The position numbers and the translations under genes are program-made. Under the pieces are notes generated by a model. That model was not told the origin of the DNA. It searched no databases and saw nothing but the letters and a program-made list of their open reading frames with translations. DNA of 64,000 bases from Qipengyuania sp. SS22 (GTDB lineage Bacteria; Pseudomonadota; Alphaproteobacteria; Sphingomonadales; Sphingomonadaceae): contig NZ_CP107048.1 of assembly GCF_025736935.1 (NCBI RefSeq), positions 1,240,001 to 1,304,000 of the forward strand, in the 5' to 3' direction. Of the stretch, positions 16,269-25,740 are shown piece after piece (positions within the stretch are counted from its first letter, which is position 1; each line of letters opens with the position of its first letter).

Positions 16269-19181
16269 AGGCTCGTTCCGGGTCGCGCGTTCCAAGAGCG
16301 GCTTGAGATACTGACCCGTGTAGCTACCCTTCACAGTCGCGACGTGTTCCGGAACGCCCTGCGCCACAACCTCACCCCCCCGCACACCGCCGCCCGGGCC
16401 CAGATCAAGTACATGGTCCGCCGTCTTGATCACATCCAGATTGTGCTCGATCACCACCACCGAATTGCCTTGGTCGACCAGCCGGTGGAGCACTTCGAGC
16501 AGCTTGCGGACGTCCTCGAAATGCAGGCCCGTGGTGGGCTCGTCCAAGATGTAGAGCGTCTGCCCGGTACTGCGCTTGCTGAGTTCCTTGGCGAGCTTGA
16601 CGCGCTGCGCCTCGCCGCCCGACAGCGTGGTCGCCTGCTGGCCGACCTTGACGTAGCCGAGGCCGACCTCGTTGAGCATGTGCATCTTGTCGCGGATCGG
16701 GGGGACCGCCTTGAAGAAGCCCTCCGCATCCTCGATCGTCATGTCGAGCACGTCGGCGATCGAGAGGCCCTTGAACTTCACCTCGAGCGTTTCGCGGTTG
16801 TAGCGCTTGCCGCCGCATTCCTCGCAGGTGACGTAGACGTCGGGGAGGAAGTGCATCTCGATCTTGATGAGGCCGTCGCCCTGGCACGCTTCGCAGCGGC
16901 CGCCCTTGACGTTGAAGCTGAAGCGCCCGGGCTTGTAGCCGCGCGCCTTGGCTTCGGGGAGCCCGGCGAACCAGTCGCGGATCTGGGTGAAGGCGCCGGT
17001 ATAGGTCGCGGGGTTGGAGCGCGGGGTGCGGCCGATCGGCGACTGGTCGATCTCGATCACCTTGTCGCAATAATCGAGCCCGGTGACCTTGTCGTGCGCA
17101 CCCGCGACCACGCGCGCGCCGTTGAGTTGGCGCGCGGCGGCGGCGTAGAGCGTGTCGATGGTGAAGGACGACTTGCCCGAGCCCGAGACGCCGGTGATGC
17201 AGGTGAAGGTGCCCAGCGGGATGCCCGCGGTGACGTTGTTGAGGTTGTTCGCGCGCGCGCCGTGGACGGTCAGCTGGTGGCCATTGCCCTTGCGGCGCGT
17301 GGCGGGGACGGCGATTTCGCGGCGCCCGGTGAGATAGGCGGCGGTGAGCGATTTCTTGCTCTTGAGTACCTGCTTTAGCGTGCCTTCGGCGACCACTTCG
17401 CCGCCATGCACGCCCGCGCCGGGGCCAAGGTCGACGACGTAATCGGCGGCGCGGATCGCATCCTCGTCATGCTCGACCACGATCACCGTATTGCCGAGAT
17501 CGCGTAGTCGTTTGAGCGTTTCGAGCAGCCGGTCGTTGTCGCGCTGGTGGAGGCCGATGCTGGGCTCGTCGAGCACGTAGAGCACGCCGCTGAGCCCGCT
17601 GCCGATCTGGCTGGCGAGGCGGATACGCTGGCTCTCGCCTCCGCTCAGCGTACCTGAAGTGCGGTCGAGGTTCAGGTAATCAAGCCCGACATTGTCGAGG
17701 AAGCCCAGCCGCTCGTTGATTTCCTTGAGGATGGCGTGCGCGATCTGCTGCTGCGTCGGGCCGAGCTGGTCGGGCAGCGCGAGGAACCACGCCTTGGCAT
17801 CGGCGACGCTCATCTTGGTCGGCGTGGCGATATCGGTGCCCGCGATCTTGACCGCGAGCGCCTTGGGATTGAGCCGCTTGCCCTCGCAGGTCTCGCACGG
17901 CTGCGCGGTCTGGAACTTGGACAGCTCCTCGCGCATCCAGGTGCTCTCGGTCTGCAGCATGCGGCGGTTGAGATTGCCGATCACGCCTTCGAACGGCTTC
18001 TTGACGGTATATTGCTTGCGTCCGTCCTTGAAGGTCAGCGGGATCGCGCGGCCCTTGGTGCCATGGAGGATGATGTCGCGGATCTCGGCGTCGAACTCCT
18101 CCCACGGGGTGGTGAGGTCGAATTCATATTCCTTCGCGAGGGATGCGAGCACCTGCATGTAATAGGGCGACGGCGGGTTGGACTTGGCCCAGGGCACCAC
18201 CGCGCCCTTCTTGAGGCTGAGCGCTTCGTTGGGGACCACCAGCTGCGGGTCGAACAGCTGTTTCTCGCCGATGCCGTCGCAGGTCGGGCAGGCACCCTGC
18301 GGCGCGTTGAAGGAGAACAGCCGCGGCTCGATCTCCTCGATCGTGAAGCCGCTGACCGGGCAGGAGAAGCGCTCGGAAAAGACGATGCGGTTGGCGGGCA
18401 GGCCTGCGCCCTTCATCGCGCCGCCCGAAGCCCCCTCGTCCTCGCGCCCCGGCACGACGCCATCGGCGAGATCGACATAGGCGAGCCCGTCGGCCAGCTT
18501 GAGCGCCTGTTCGAAACTGTCGGCGAGGCGGGTTTCGAGCCCTTCCTTCACCGCCAGCCGGTCGACCACCACCTCGATGTCGTGCTTGAACTTCTTGTCG
18601 AGCGCAGGCGCTTCCTCGATCGGGTAGAGCTCGCCATCGATGCGCACGCGGGTGAAGCCCGCCTTCTGCCATTCGGCCAGTTCCTTGCGGTATTCGCCCT
18701 TGCGCCCGCGCACCACCGGCGCGAGCAGGTAGGCGCGCGTGCCCTCGGGCAGGTCCATCACGCGGTCGACCATGTTGGAGACCGTCTGCGCCTCGATCGG
18801 CAGCCCGGTGGCGGGCGAATAGGGCACCCCCACCCGCGCCCACAGCAGCCGCATATAGTCGTAAATTTCGGTGACCGTCGCGACGGTCGAGCGCGGGTTG
18901 CGCGACGTGGTCTTCTGCTCGATCGAGATGGCAGGCGAGAGCCCGTCGATATGCTCGACATCGGGCTTCTGCATCATCTCGAGGAATTGCCGCGCATAGG
19001 CGCTGAGCGATTCCACATAGCGCCGCTGCCCCTCGGCATAAATGGTGTCGAAAGCGAGGCTCGACTTGCCCGAGCCGGAAAGGCCGGTGATGACGATCAG
19101 GCTATCCCGCGGCAGGTCGATATCGACGCCCTTGAGATTATGCTCGCGCGCGCCGCGGACGGAAATTTTGGTGAGGGCCAT
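16257..19181 (-). CDS. uvrA: Excinuclease ABC subunit A
   Basis: Damage-recognition ATPase of nucleotide excision repair. The 974-residue protein has two ABC ATPase modules: Walker [10 protein letters not shown] (residues 33-41) and [16 protein letters not shown], signatures [16 protein letters not shown] and [15 protein letters not shown], and zinc-binding regions [10 protein letters not shown]...CPTCDGIG and CEACQGDG...[10 protein letters not shown]. The C-terminus ([20 protein letters not shown]) is slightly different from the adjacent relic end. An alphaproteobacterial LexA box ends 12 bases before ATG 19181, so the gene is very probably SOS-induced. Confidence 0.98.
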   Translation of the reverse strand: MALTKISVRGAREHNLKGVDIDLPRDSLIVITGLSGSGKSSLAFDTIYAEGQRRYVESLSAYARQFLEMMQKPDVEHIDGLSPAISIEQKTTSRNPRSTVATVTEIYDYMRLLWARVGVPYSPATGLPIEAQTVSNMVDRVMDLPEGTRAYLLAPVVRGRKGEYRKELAEWQKAGFTRVRIDGELYPIEEAPALDKKFKHDIEVVVDRLAVKEGLETRLADSFEQALKLADGLAYVDLADGVVPGREDEGASGGAMKGAGLPANRIVFSERFSCPVSGFTIEEIEPRLFSFNAPQGACPTCDGIGEKQLFDPQLVVPNEALSLKKGAVVPWAKSNPPSPYYMQVLASLAKEYEFDLTTPWEEFDAEIRDIILHGTKGRAIPLTFKDGRKQYTVKKPFEGVIGNLNRRMLQTESTWMREELSKFQTAQPCETCEGKRLNPKALAVKIAGTDIATPTKMSVADAKAWFLALPDQLGPTQQQIAHAILKEINERLGFLDNVGLDYLNLDRTSGTLSGGESQRIRLASQIGSGLSGVLYVLDEPSIGLHQRDNDRLLETLKRLRDLGNTVIVVEHDEDAIRAADYVVDLGPGAGVHGGEVVAEGTLKQVLKSKKSLTAAYLTGRREIAVPATRRKGNGHQLTVHGARANNLNNVTAGIPLGTFTCITGVSGSGKSSFTIDTLYAAAARQLNGARVVAGAHDKVTGLDYCDKVIEIDQSPIGRTPRSNPATYTGAFTQIRDWFAGLPEAKARGYKPGRFSFNVKGGRCEACQGDGLIKIEMHFLPDVYVTCEECGGKRYNRETLEVKFKGLSIADVLDMTIEDAEGFFKAVPPIRDKMHMLNEVGLGYVKVGQQATTLSGGEAQRVKLAKELSKRSTGQTLYILDEPTTGLHFEDVRKLLEVLHRLVDQGNSVVVIEHNLDVIKTADHVLDLGPGGGVRGGEVVAQGVPEHVATVKGSYTGQYLKPLLERATRNEPAPA

Positions 19182-19192
19182 GGAGGACGCGT

Positions 19193-19207
19193 GTTCCTGA
19201 ATTGTTC
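19193..19207. promoter_or_regulatory. SOS (LexA) box upstream of uvrA
   Basis: GTTC-CTGAATT-GTTC exactly fits the alphaproteobacterial LexA operator GTTC-N7-GTTC. It lies 12 bases upstream of the uvrA start, a position that would block transcription, and uvrA is a classic SOS gene. Confidence 0.85.
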
Positions 19208-19646
19208 GCTTGGGTCAAGGGGTGAGTCGGCAGAGCCCTATCGGCCCGCGAGGCGAAAGGTTCCGTCCCGTCTGCCCGCGCCGATGTGGGAGCACGGGCG
19301 GAAAAATCAATGCGCCGAGCGGGACCCTAGGTTTACGCAAGTATTTCTCCCGGTTCGCAGTGGCAGATGAATAGACTCCATCGACAGGATGCGACGTCAA
19401 TGGGTTGGCGGATCCATTAGGGCCAGAAGCGTGCGAAAAACTCACAGACTGGCAGGCTACCGCTTTCCCGTCCCGGAAGTCACGGCGAGCGCTGCACTTG
19501 ACATAATCGTTTGCAAAGCGCCTTCTATACATCCGGGTAGCCGGATAATGAGGGGGCCGGTGGTATCGAATGCGAGAGCCGCAGCGATTTCTTGGCGTCG
19601 GTTCGCCCTGCTTTCGGACCAAAACTGTTCCCGAGAATAACCACAG
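19208..19646. other. Intergenic region upstream of the lipoprotein cassette
   Basis: No gene is seen. TTGACA at 19498-19503 and TATACA at 19526-19531 resemble plus-strand promoter boxes but are 22 bases apart, longer than the ideal 17, so the promoter call for the downstream cassette is weak. The stretch from about 19300 onward is less GC-rich than its surroundings. Confidence 0.35.
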
Positions 19647-20015
19647 ATGAGCCGTGCGGATGCCTTGGTCGCCGCGTGCTGCCTGCTGCCCGCATGCACC
19701 AGCGTCACGGTAGGCGAAGGCGGCGGCGAAACGATCACGGGCATAGGTGTAGTCCGCGTCGAATTGCCGCCTACCAAGGGCGGTGTGGTGGCGGTCAAGC
19801 GCAGTGGTTTGGGGCTTGGCTGGGACGACCTTCCGGCCGGCGGTGCCTGGCTCGGCTATTCGGATAGCCAGTGGGTCATCGCCGATCCGCGAGATTGCCA
19901 GTTGCTCGTCATCATCCGGTCCGCGGCTGAAGCCGAGAATGCGGCCAAGGTCCTGTCTGCACTTGAGGGGAGTTCGCCATGCGTAGTCGATCACACAAAT
20001 ACCTTGCAGCCCTAG
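19647..20015 (+). CDS. Unknown small lipoprotein, first gene of cassette
   Basis: I do not recognise this 122-residue protein. MSRADALVAACCLLPACTS reads as a lipoprotein signal with a lipobox ending at Cys17, although the hydrophobic stretch is short. The mature part is strand-rich with Gly repeats (GEGGGETITGIGVVRVELPP, SGLGLGWDDLPAGGAWLGYSD) and two further cysteines (DPRDCQLLV and SSPCVV) that could form a disulfide. The next gene starts 37 bases before this stop, so the two are co-translated. Likely located in the periplasm or outer membrane. Confidence 0.65.
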   Translation: MSRADALVAACCLLPACTSVTVGEGGGETITGIGVVRVELPPTKGGVVAVKRSGLGLGWDDLPAGGAWLGYSDSQWVIADPRDCQLLVIIRSAAEAENAAKVLSALEGSSPCVVDHTNTLQP

Positions 20016-20788
20016 CCCTGCTGCCGCTCGCGGCGGGGTGCGTTCAGGCGACGCGGCACAGCAATACGATGATCTTCGGGACCAATACGACTTTCGGGGT
20101 AAAGGCTGGTGCGTCTACCGGCGAAGTGCCGGAGATCATCGTGGGATATGATCGGCAGGAGGCAGTCATCATGCCGCTCCTTGCCAACAATGATGAGAAA
20201 AATGGTTCGACAAACCAGCTTAGCCCATGCGACCCGACCAAGCCACTGACGGTAGTCGGAGCCGAATACATCGTCCACCCGTGCTCTTTCGTTGCATCGA
20301 AAGGCGAGGCGCAGGACAGTTATTCGGTACTGGCCAGCTTCGGAGCCGAGTTTTCTGCCAAGGCGCAAACATCCGCCGAAGCCTCTGGCGGCCTTGCCCA
20401 GTATTTTGCGACCGGAATGGCGGCGCAAATTCTCGCAGCCAAGGGTGGTGCGGCATTGGTTTCCACCAGCCGTTCCGCCGGGATAGCCGCGGCGAGCAAC
20501 ACCGAGATCGCGGCCCTTTTTCCTGATGGCACTGGCGATCCTCGCCCTGTTATTGAAAGCTTCGACGATCCGATCAAGAATCTTCGCGTTAAGATTGCCG
20601 CAACAAGCGACAACGCGCTGGCTGGCAAGATGAAGGGCTTCGAAGCAAAACTGGGAGGAACAGTCGACCTGAAACTGGAAGAATCCTGCACAGATGTCGC
20701 GCAATGCATCCTCGCCGTCGATCAGAAGAAGGCTCTGATGAGGCGCTCTGAGTTGAAGGACGCCGTCGATGGATGGAACGAGTACTAG
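19979..20788 (+). CDS. Unknown lipoprotein, second gene of cassette
   Basis: A 269-residue protein with a good lipoprotein signal peptide (HKYLAALALLPLAAGC, lipid on Cys21). Residues 30-60 (MIFGTNTTFGVKAGASTGEV, then EIIVGYDRQEAVIMP) look like amphipathic beta strands; a similar opening occurs in uncharacterised proteins I have seen, with no function attached. An Ala-rich helical stretch (GGLAQYFATGMAAQILAAKGG) follows. Four mature cysteines (PCDPTKP, HPCSF, ESCTDVAQC) suggest disulfides and a periplasmic site. A GAGGGGAG ribosome site precedes ATG 19979. No enzyme motif was found. Confidence 0.75.
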   Translation: MRSRSHKYLAALALLPLAAGCVQATRHSNTMIFGTNTTFGVKAGASTGEVPEIIVGYDRQEAVIMPLLANNDEKNGSTNQLSPCDPTKPLTVVGAEYIVHPCSFVASKGEAQDSYSVLASFGAEFSAKAQTSAEASGGLAQYFATGMAAQILAAKGGAALVSTSRSAGIAAASNTEIAALFPDGTGDPRPVIESFDDPIKNLRVKIAATSDNALAGKMKGFEAKLGGTVDLKLEESCTDVAQCILAVDQKKALMRRSELKDAVDGWNEY

Positions 20789-20797
20789 GAGCACACA

Positions 20798-21004
20798 ATG
20801 TCTGACGTCATCTTACACGTTTTCGACAGCCTCGAAGAGGCTAAGAATTGCTTCGCAACTATCGCCAACTCCTCGGAGCTGCATGGTGCGATTACGACCA
20901 GCTCCGGCATGTTGTACCAGAAGGTCGGCGACAACATCTCAGAAGTAGTCGGCACCAACAAATTCTACGTCCTCGAGACCGGTGCCAACGTCGTTTCGGA
21001 CTAG
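20798..21004 (+). CDS. Unknown 68-residue soluble protein, third gene of cassette
   Basis: Starts nine bases after the preceding stop with AGGAG as ribosome site, so it is in the same operon. The sequence (MSDVILHVFDSLEEAKNCFA) suggests a small alpha/beta fold with no signal peptide, so it should stay in the cytoplasm while its two operon partners are lipoproteins. Function unknown; a regulator, immunity-like or chaperone role would be guesswork. Confidence 0.6.
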   Translation: MSDVILHVFDSLEEAKNCFATIANSSELHGAITTSSGMLYQKVGDNISEVVGTNKFYVLETGANVVSD

Positions 21005-21148
21005 CTGGGATTTCAGTGCCGTTCGCACAAGCAAACGACCGCCGGTCGCCCCTTGCCGATGGCCCTCATCGGTTCGCCGACAAAGTTTTCCTCCTGAGCA
21101 CCGCACGCGCTAGCACGCGAGCCAGCTCAATTCTCAGGGGAATCACAC

Positions 21149-23197
21149 ATGCCATCCACTCGAAATTTCGCCCGCGCGACGGCGGCTTCCGCGCTCGCGC
21201 TGGGGCTGGCTCTCGCCTCTCCGTCCCTCGCCGAGGAAACCGACGCCAACACCATCGTCGTCACCGGCCAGGCCAAGATCGGCGACTTCGGGCTCGACCT
21301 CACCGCGCGTGACACTGCCGCCGATCCGGGTGACGATTTCGAACGCTATGCTTCGGGCGCGTGGATCGACCGGACCGAGATTCCCGGCGATCGTCCCTCG
21401 GTCGGCTCGTTCTATAATCTGCGCGAGGATGTGACCGAAGAGGTCAACGGGCTGATCACCGAAGCGCCTGCGGGCACGCAATATGGCGCGCTCTACACCA
21501 GCTTCATGAACGAGGCGGCGATCGAGCGCGCGGGTCTGGCCCCGCTGATGCGCGATCTGGCACAGGTCGATGCGCTGTCGGACAAGAGCGCCTTCGCGCG
21601 CTACATGGGCGCGGCCTATGGCAAGTTCGGCGGCTCGCTGTTCGGCGCCGGCCCCTATGCCGACCCCGACGATCCGACGATGAACGCGCTGTGGATGTTC
21701 TCCGGCGGGCTCGGCCTGCCCGAGAAGGAATATTATTTCGACGAGAAATTCGCCGACCAGCGCGGCGCGTATCTCGCCTATCTCGAGCGCACCTTCCGCA
21801 ATATCGGCGAGGCCAGCCCGCGCGAAGCGGCCAGCCGCGTGATGACTTTCGAGACCTATGTCGCGCAGCTCAATTGGGATGCTGAACAGAAACGCCAGAT
21901 CGAGAAGATCAACAATCCGATGTCGGGCAGCGAACTGGCCGCCTATGCGCCGGGCGTGGATTGGGACGCGTTCTTCGCCGGTCACAACATCCCGCCGCAG
22001 GAGCGCATTATCGTTACCGACAACACCGCGATGAAGGCGATCGCCGCGCTGTTTGCCAGCACCGATCTCGATACGCTCAAGCTGTGGCAGAAGGCGCAAG
22101 CAGCGCACCAGGCCTCGCCCTATCTCAACCAGAAGATGGTTGAGAGCCGGTTCCGGTATACCAGCGCGCTCAACGGCACGAGCGAGCAGCGTGCCCGCTG
22201 GAAGCGCGCGGTCGACACGATCGACGGCTCGCTCGGCGAGCTGGTCGGCGAAGCTTATGTCGACGAATATTTCCCCAAGATCGCCAAGACGCGGATGGAC
22301 GAGCTGGTCCGCAACCTGAAACTCGCCATGGGTGACCGGATCGGCGAAAACGACTGGATGAGCCCCGAGACCAAGGACGCCGCGCTCGACAAGCTCGAGC
22401 GGATGGACGTGATGGTCGGCTATCCGGAAAAATTCCGCGACTATTCGCAGCTGCCGATGTCGGCCGACGATCTCTATGGCAACATGATCGCTGCCTCGCA
22501 GTTCAACGCCGATTACGAGATGAGCGACCTTGGCAAGCCGGTCGACCGCAAGAAGTGGGGCATGAACCCGCAGACGGTGAACGCCTATAACGGCGGGCTG
22601 GAAAACAAGATGGTCTTCCCGGCCGGCATCCTCCAGCCACCCTTCTTCGATCCCTGGGCCGACCCGGCGGTCAACTATGGCGCGATCGGCGTGGTCATCG
22701 GCCACGAAATCAGCCACGGCTTCGACGACCAGGGCCGCAAGATCGACGCCAGCGGCGCGATCCGCGACTGGTGGACCACAGGCGATGCCGAACGGTTCGA
22801 GGCCGAAGCCAAGAAATTCGGCGCGCAATATGCCGCGTTCGAAGTCGTGCCGGGCAGCTTCATCAATCCCGACCTGACGATGGGCGAGAACATCGCCGAT
22901 CTGGCGGGCGTGCTGGTGGCCTATGATGCCTACAAGAAATCGCTCGGCGGAGAAGAAGCGCCGGTAATCGACGGGCTGACCGGCGACCAGCGCTTCTTCC
23001 TCGCCTACGCGCAGGTGTGGCGGGCCAAGGCGCGCGAGGACAGCTTGCGCAACCAGGTCGCAACCGACCCGCACAGCCCCGCGCGCTATCGCACCATCGC
23101 CCCGCTGCGCAATGTCGATGCATGGTACGAAGCCTTCAACATCACGCCCGAAGACGCGATGTATATCGCGCCCGAGGACCGCGCACGGATTTGGTAA
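21149..23197 (+). CDS. M13 family zinc metallopeptidase (PepO/neprilysin type)
   Basis: A 682-residue exported endopeptidase. An N-terminal signal peptide (ASALALGLALASPSLAE) is followed by the N-terminal M13 lobe and a C-terminal catalytic lobe with VVIGHEISHGFDDQG (zinc ligands His519, His523 and catalytic Glu520), the third ligand in GENIADLAG (Glu580), and the substrate-binding NAYNGGLENKMVFPAGILQ. The protein ends in IAPEDRARIW, as is usual for M13 enzymes. It probably degrades peptides in the periplasm. It is monocistronic, followed by a hairpin. Confidence 0.95.
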   Translation: MPSTRNFARATAASALALGLALASPSLAEETDANTIVVTGQAKIGDFGLDLTARDTAADPGDDFERYASGAWIDRTEIPGDRPSVGSFYNLREDVTEEVNGLITEAPAGTQYGALYTSFMNEAAIERAGLAPLMRDLAQVDALSDKSAFARYMGAAYGKFGGSLFGAGPYADPDDPTMNALWMFSGGLGLPEKEYYFDEKFADQRGAYLAYLERTFRNIGEASPREAASRVMTFETYVAQLNWDAEQKRQIEKINNPMSGSELAAYAPGVDWDAFFAGHNIPPQERIIVTDNTAMKAIAALFASTDLDTLKLWQKAQAAHQASPYLNQKMVESRFRYTSALNGTSEQRARWKRAVDTIDGSLGELVGEAYVDEYFPKIAKTRMDELVRNLKLAMGDRIGENDWMSPETKDAALDKLERMDVMVGYPEKFRDYSQLPMSADDLYGNMIAASQFNADYEMSDLGKPVDRKKWGMNPQTVNAYNGGLENKMVFPAGILQPPFFDPWADPAVNYGAIGVVIGHEISHGFDDQGRKIDASGAIRDWWTTGDAERFEAEAKKFGAQYAAFEVVPGSFINPDLTMGENIADLAGVLVAYDAYKKSLGGEEAPVIDGLTGDQRFFLAYAQVWRAKAREDSLRNQVATDPHSPARYRTIAPLRNVDAWYEAFNITPEDAMYIAPEDRARIW

Positions 23198-23204
23198 CCA
23201 TGAA

Positions 23205-23237
23205 GGCGGCGTGCGAGCGTATTTGCCGCACGTCGCC
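23205..23237 (+). terminator. Hairpin after the M13 peptidase gene
   Basis: GGCGGCGTGCG (23205-23215) pairs with CGCACGTCGCC (23227-23237) through 11 pairs including one G-T wobble, eight bases after the stop. No T-run follows, so it may only slow polymerase or protect the mRNA end. Confidence 0.4.
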
Positions 23238-23286
23238 CTCGCCAATTTCGCGTCGCCAGATCCGGGAAGATCGTGAACATTCCGCG

Positions 23287-23306
23287 CCAAATCGTTAACG
23301 ATTGGG
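23287..23306. promoter_or_regulatory. 20-base near-perfect palindrome CCAAATCGTTAACGATTGGG
   Basis: The two 10-base halves are complementary except for one position; the inner 14 bases (AATCGTTAACGATT) are perfect. It lies 50 bases before GTG 23356, the proposed start of the diguanylate cyclase gene. This is an operator-like position for a dimeric regulator, although none is identified. Confidence 0.5.
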
Positions 23307-23355
23307 CGCTAGAAAACGCGATCGTACGCGCGAGAAGAGGTCAAGGTCGCAGCCG

Positions 23356-24534
23356 GTGCACATCGACGATCAATTCGACGGCAATAGCGCCGGCCTGATG
23401 AACCGTGTCCCGGTCGATCCCTACGAGATCGAGCGCGAAGCGGTGATCGCCATGCTCGAACGCGAGCAGCGTTCGCTGACCGCCAGCCTGATCGCGCTGG
23501 CGCTGATGGCGGTCGGCGTGGCGCTGATGCCCAACCCGCTGTCGATGGCGGTCCTGCTCGCGCTGCGCTTCTGTTCATTCCTCTACACCCGCAAGGCCGC
23601 CGCGCGGCTGGAACAGCTGGCGCGCGCGCGTCAGCCGATGCGCCACGCGCGCTGGATCCTGGTCTTCGCCATGTCGATGACCGGGGTGACGCTGGGGCTA
23701 TTGCTGTGGCCACCGCCACCCGATGGTTCGGTGCTGGCGGTCAATCTGGTCCGCGGCGTGGTCTTGTTAACGGCGACGCTCATCGCGGTGACGCTGGCCG
23801 CGCTGCCCTCTGCGCGAGATGCCATGCTGGCAAGCTTCTGGCTGACGACTTTCGGGTTTTACCTGTTCCACCCCGGCGTCCAGCACCCGGTGCTGATCGC
23901 GATCCTTGCGCTGATGGTCATCGGCATCCGCATCTACAGTTCCTCCACCGGGCTGCATATCCGGAGCGCGGCACAGATGCTGGTCGAAAACCGGCAACTG
24001 TCCGAGGATCTGGCCGATGCGCTTGCACATGCCGAATTCCTCAGCTGGCGCGATCCGCTCACCGGCCTGTTCAACCGGCGCAAGCTGTTCGAGGAAACGC
24101 GCATGGAACACAGTGCGCTCTCGCGGCACCTGCTCACCATCGATCTCGACCGGTTCAAGACGATCAACGACACCTTCGGCCATGGCGTGGGCGACCACGT
24201 GCTGATCGCAACCGCCGATACGATCCGCGAATGGTGCCATTCGATCGAAGGCACCAGGGAACATCAGGCCTTCCGCCTCGGCGGAGAGGAATTCCTGGTC
24301 ATCGTGCGCGGGCTCGATGATGTCGAGGTCGCCGAAGCGGCCGAAGCGCTGCGCCTGCAGATCGCCGGGCTGGAGGACCAGTTCGACACCTATCCCGACA
24401 TCGCCATTTCGGCCTCGATCGGGCTGGCCAGCTGGCGGTTCGGCGAAGGGATGGACGATGCGCTGCTGCGCGCCGATATTGCCTGCTACGAAGCGAAAAA
24501 CACGGGTCGCAACCAGGTCCGCCGCGCCGCCTGA
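23356..24534 (+). CDS. Membrane-anchored GGDEF diguanylate cyclase
   Basis: A protein of about 392 residues with roughly six transmembrane helices in its first half and a C-terminal GGDEF domain: DPLTGLFNRRKLFEE, LLTIDLDRFKTINDTFGHGVGDHVL and the active-site RLGGEEFLV (GGEEF). An RxxD inhibitory site is not obvious. It should make cyclic di-GMP in the cytoplasm in response to a signal sensed at or in the membrane. The start is uncertain: GTG 23356 with AAGGT upstream, ATG 23398 without a clear ribosome site, or TTG 23302, which would lie inside the palindrome and is unlikely. Confidence 0.88.
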   Translation: MHIDDQFDGNSAGLMNRVPVDPYEIEREAVIAMLEREQRSLTASLIALALMAVGVALMPNPLSMAVLLALRFCSFLYTRKAAARLEQLARARQPMRHARWILVFAMSMTGVTLGLLLWPPPPDGSVLAVNLVRGVVLLTATLIAVTLAALPSARDAMLASFWLTTFGFYLFHPGVQHPVLIAILALMVIGIRIYSSSTGLHIRSAAQMLVENRQLSEDLADALAHAEFLSWRDPLTGLFNRRKLFEETRMEHSALSRHLLTIDLDRFKTINDTFGHGVGDHVLIATADTIREWCHSIEGTREHQAFRLGGEEFLVIVRGLDDVEVAEAAEALRLQIAGLEDQFDTYPDIAISASIGLASWRFGEGMDDALLRADIACYEAKNTGRNQVRRAA

Positions 24535-24706
24535 GCGCGCCGCCTGACCGCTCGACCGTTGCACCGCAGCGACGAAACGGGGACCAAAGAACCCCCGCCA
24601 ACCGTTCCATATACGAGACCAACACCGCGCCACAGCGCATGAAATCGCATGCGCAGGTCGCAGCGCCGGTGTGATACATGATTACGCAATGAAAGGTGCC
24701 CGCCTT

Positions 24707-25618
24707 ATGGATAAGGACACCGCGCACAACAGGAACCAAGCCGGCGGGACGCGCCACGCGTCCGCCCCAAGCGCGAACACAGACGATACGCTCAAGACCA
24801 TCCTCGACGATCTCAACCGTCCGCTGGACGAGGTCGACTGGTCGCATACCACGCTGCATGGAAAACGCGGAGAGAAGCCCGAGCGTTTCCTCAAACGCCT
24901 GCGCCGCGAGCGCCAGCATCGCCGCGAGCTGCGCCGCGCACGGCAGGCTGCCGCCAAGGCATTCGACGTCCGGCCGCGCCTCTCCACCCGCAAGCACGCA
25001 ACGCTGATGCTGGGGGCCGGGGCGCTGGGCCTGACAGCCTTTACCGGCCCGCCCAGAGCCCCGCAGCCGAGTGCGGCAAACATGGTTCTCGGCCCCACGC
25101 AAGGCGTGCGCCAACCCGCCCCGCTGCTTACGGCGAGCGATACGTTCAAGCAGGCGCTGATCGAGGAGGAAGGCGTTCGCTATACCGTGTACCGCGATGT
25201 CGCCGGCTATCCTACGGTGGGGGTTGGCCATCTGGTCCAACCGCGCGACCGGCTGCGGGTCGGCGACCGGGTGAGCGAGCAACGCGTGCTCGCTTTTCTC
25301 GATGCCGACTTGGCCGAAGCCGAACAGGGTGTCCGCCAGTTGGTCGGCGACCTGCCACTTCACCAGCATGAATTCGATGCGCTGCTCGACCTCGTCTACA
25401 ATGTCGGGATCGGCAATGTCTCGCCCAGCGAAAGCCCGCGTCTCAATGCGGCGATCGATGCGCGCGATTACGACGCGATTGCCGAGGAGCTGAACTATAC
25501 GCATGCCGGCGGCGCATTCGCCAAGGGACTGGAACACCGCAGCGATCGCCGCGCGAGCATCTTTATGGATGCTGCCTATGAGAACCCGCGCGAGAGTGCC
25601 GCACACAATGCGGCCTGA
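24707..25618 (+). CDS. GH24 (T4-type) lysozyme with long N-terminal region
   Basis: A protein of about 303 residues. The C-terminal half is a phage-type lysozyme: LIEEEGVRYTVYRDVAGYPT carries the Glu-8-Asp-5-Thr catalytic triad spacing, followed by VGVGHLV and DALLDLVYNVGIGNV. The N-terminal about 140 residues are charged and Arg-rich (ERFLKRLRRERQHRRELRRA) and lead into a hydrophobic stretch (HATLMLGAGALGLTAF) that may anchor it in the membrane. No other phage genes are near, so it is probably a domesticated muramidase. ATG 24707 follows GAAAGG; ATG 24689 is an alternative. Confidence 0.85.
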   Translation: MDKDTAHNRNQAGGTRHASAPSANTDDTLKTILDDLNRPLDEVDWSHTTLHGKRGEKPERFLKRLRRERQHRRELRRARQAAAKAFDVRPRLSTRKHATLMLGAGALGLTAFTGPPRAPQPSAANMVLGPTQGVRQPAPLLTASDTFKQALIEEEGVRYTVYRDVAGYPTVGVGHLVQPRDRLRVGDRVSEQRVLAFLDADLAEAEQGVRQLVGDLPLHQHEFDALLDLVYNVGIGNVSPSESPRLNAAIDARDYDAIAEELNYTHAGGAFAKGLEHRSDRRASIFMDAAYENPRESAAHNAA

Positions 25619-25740
25619 GCGAGAATGGCCCGATCCGGTGCGGGCTTGCGCCGGGAGGACGAAACGCCCTACCAATCAAGCAGGTCCGCGGCGGCCTGCT
25701 GAAACCCCTGCAATACGCCGACCGAGCGGCGTCACGATCC

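Noticed and set aside
21143-23290. 715-codon open frame antisense to the M13 peptidase gene
   Set aside because: Long antisense frames are expected opposite GC-rich genes; the translation has no domain, and the plus-strand M13 motifs are unambiguous. The same applies to antisense frames opposite the M3 peptidase, mdh, sucA and lpdA genes and to frames opposite btuB and uvrA.
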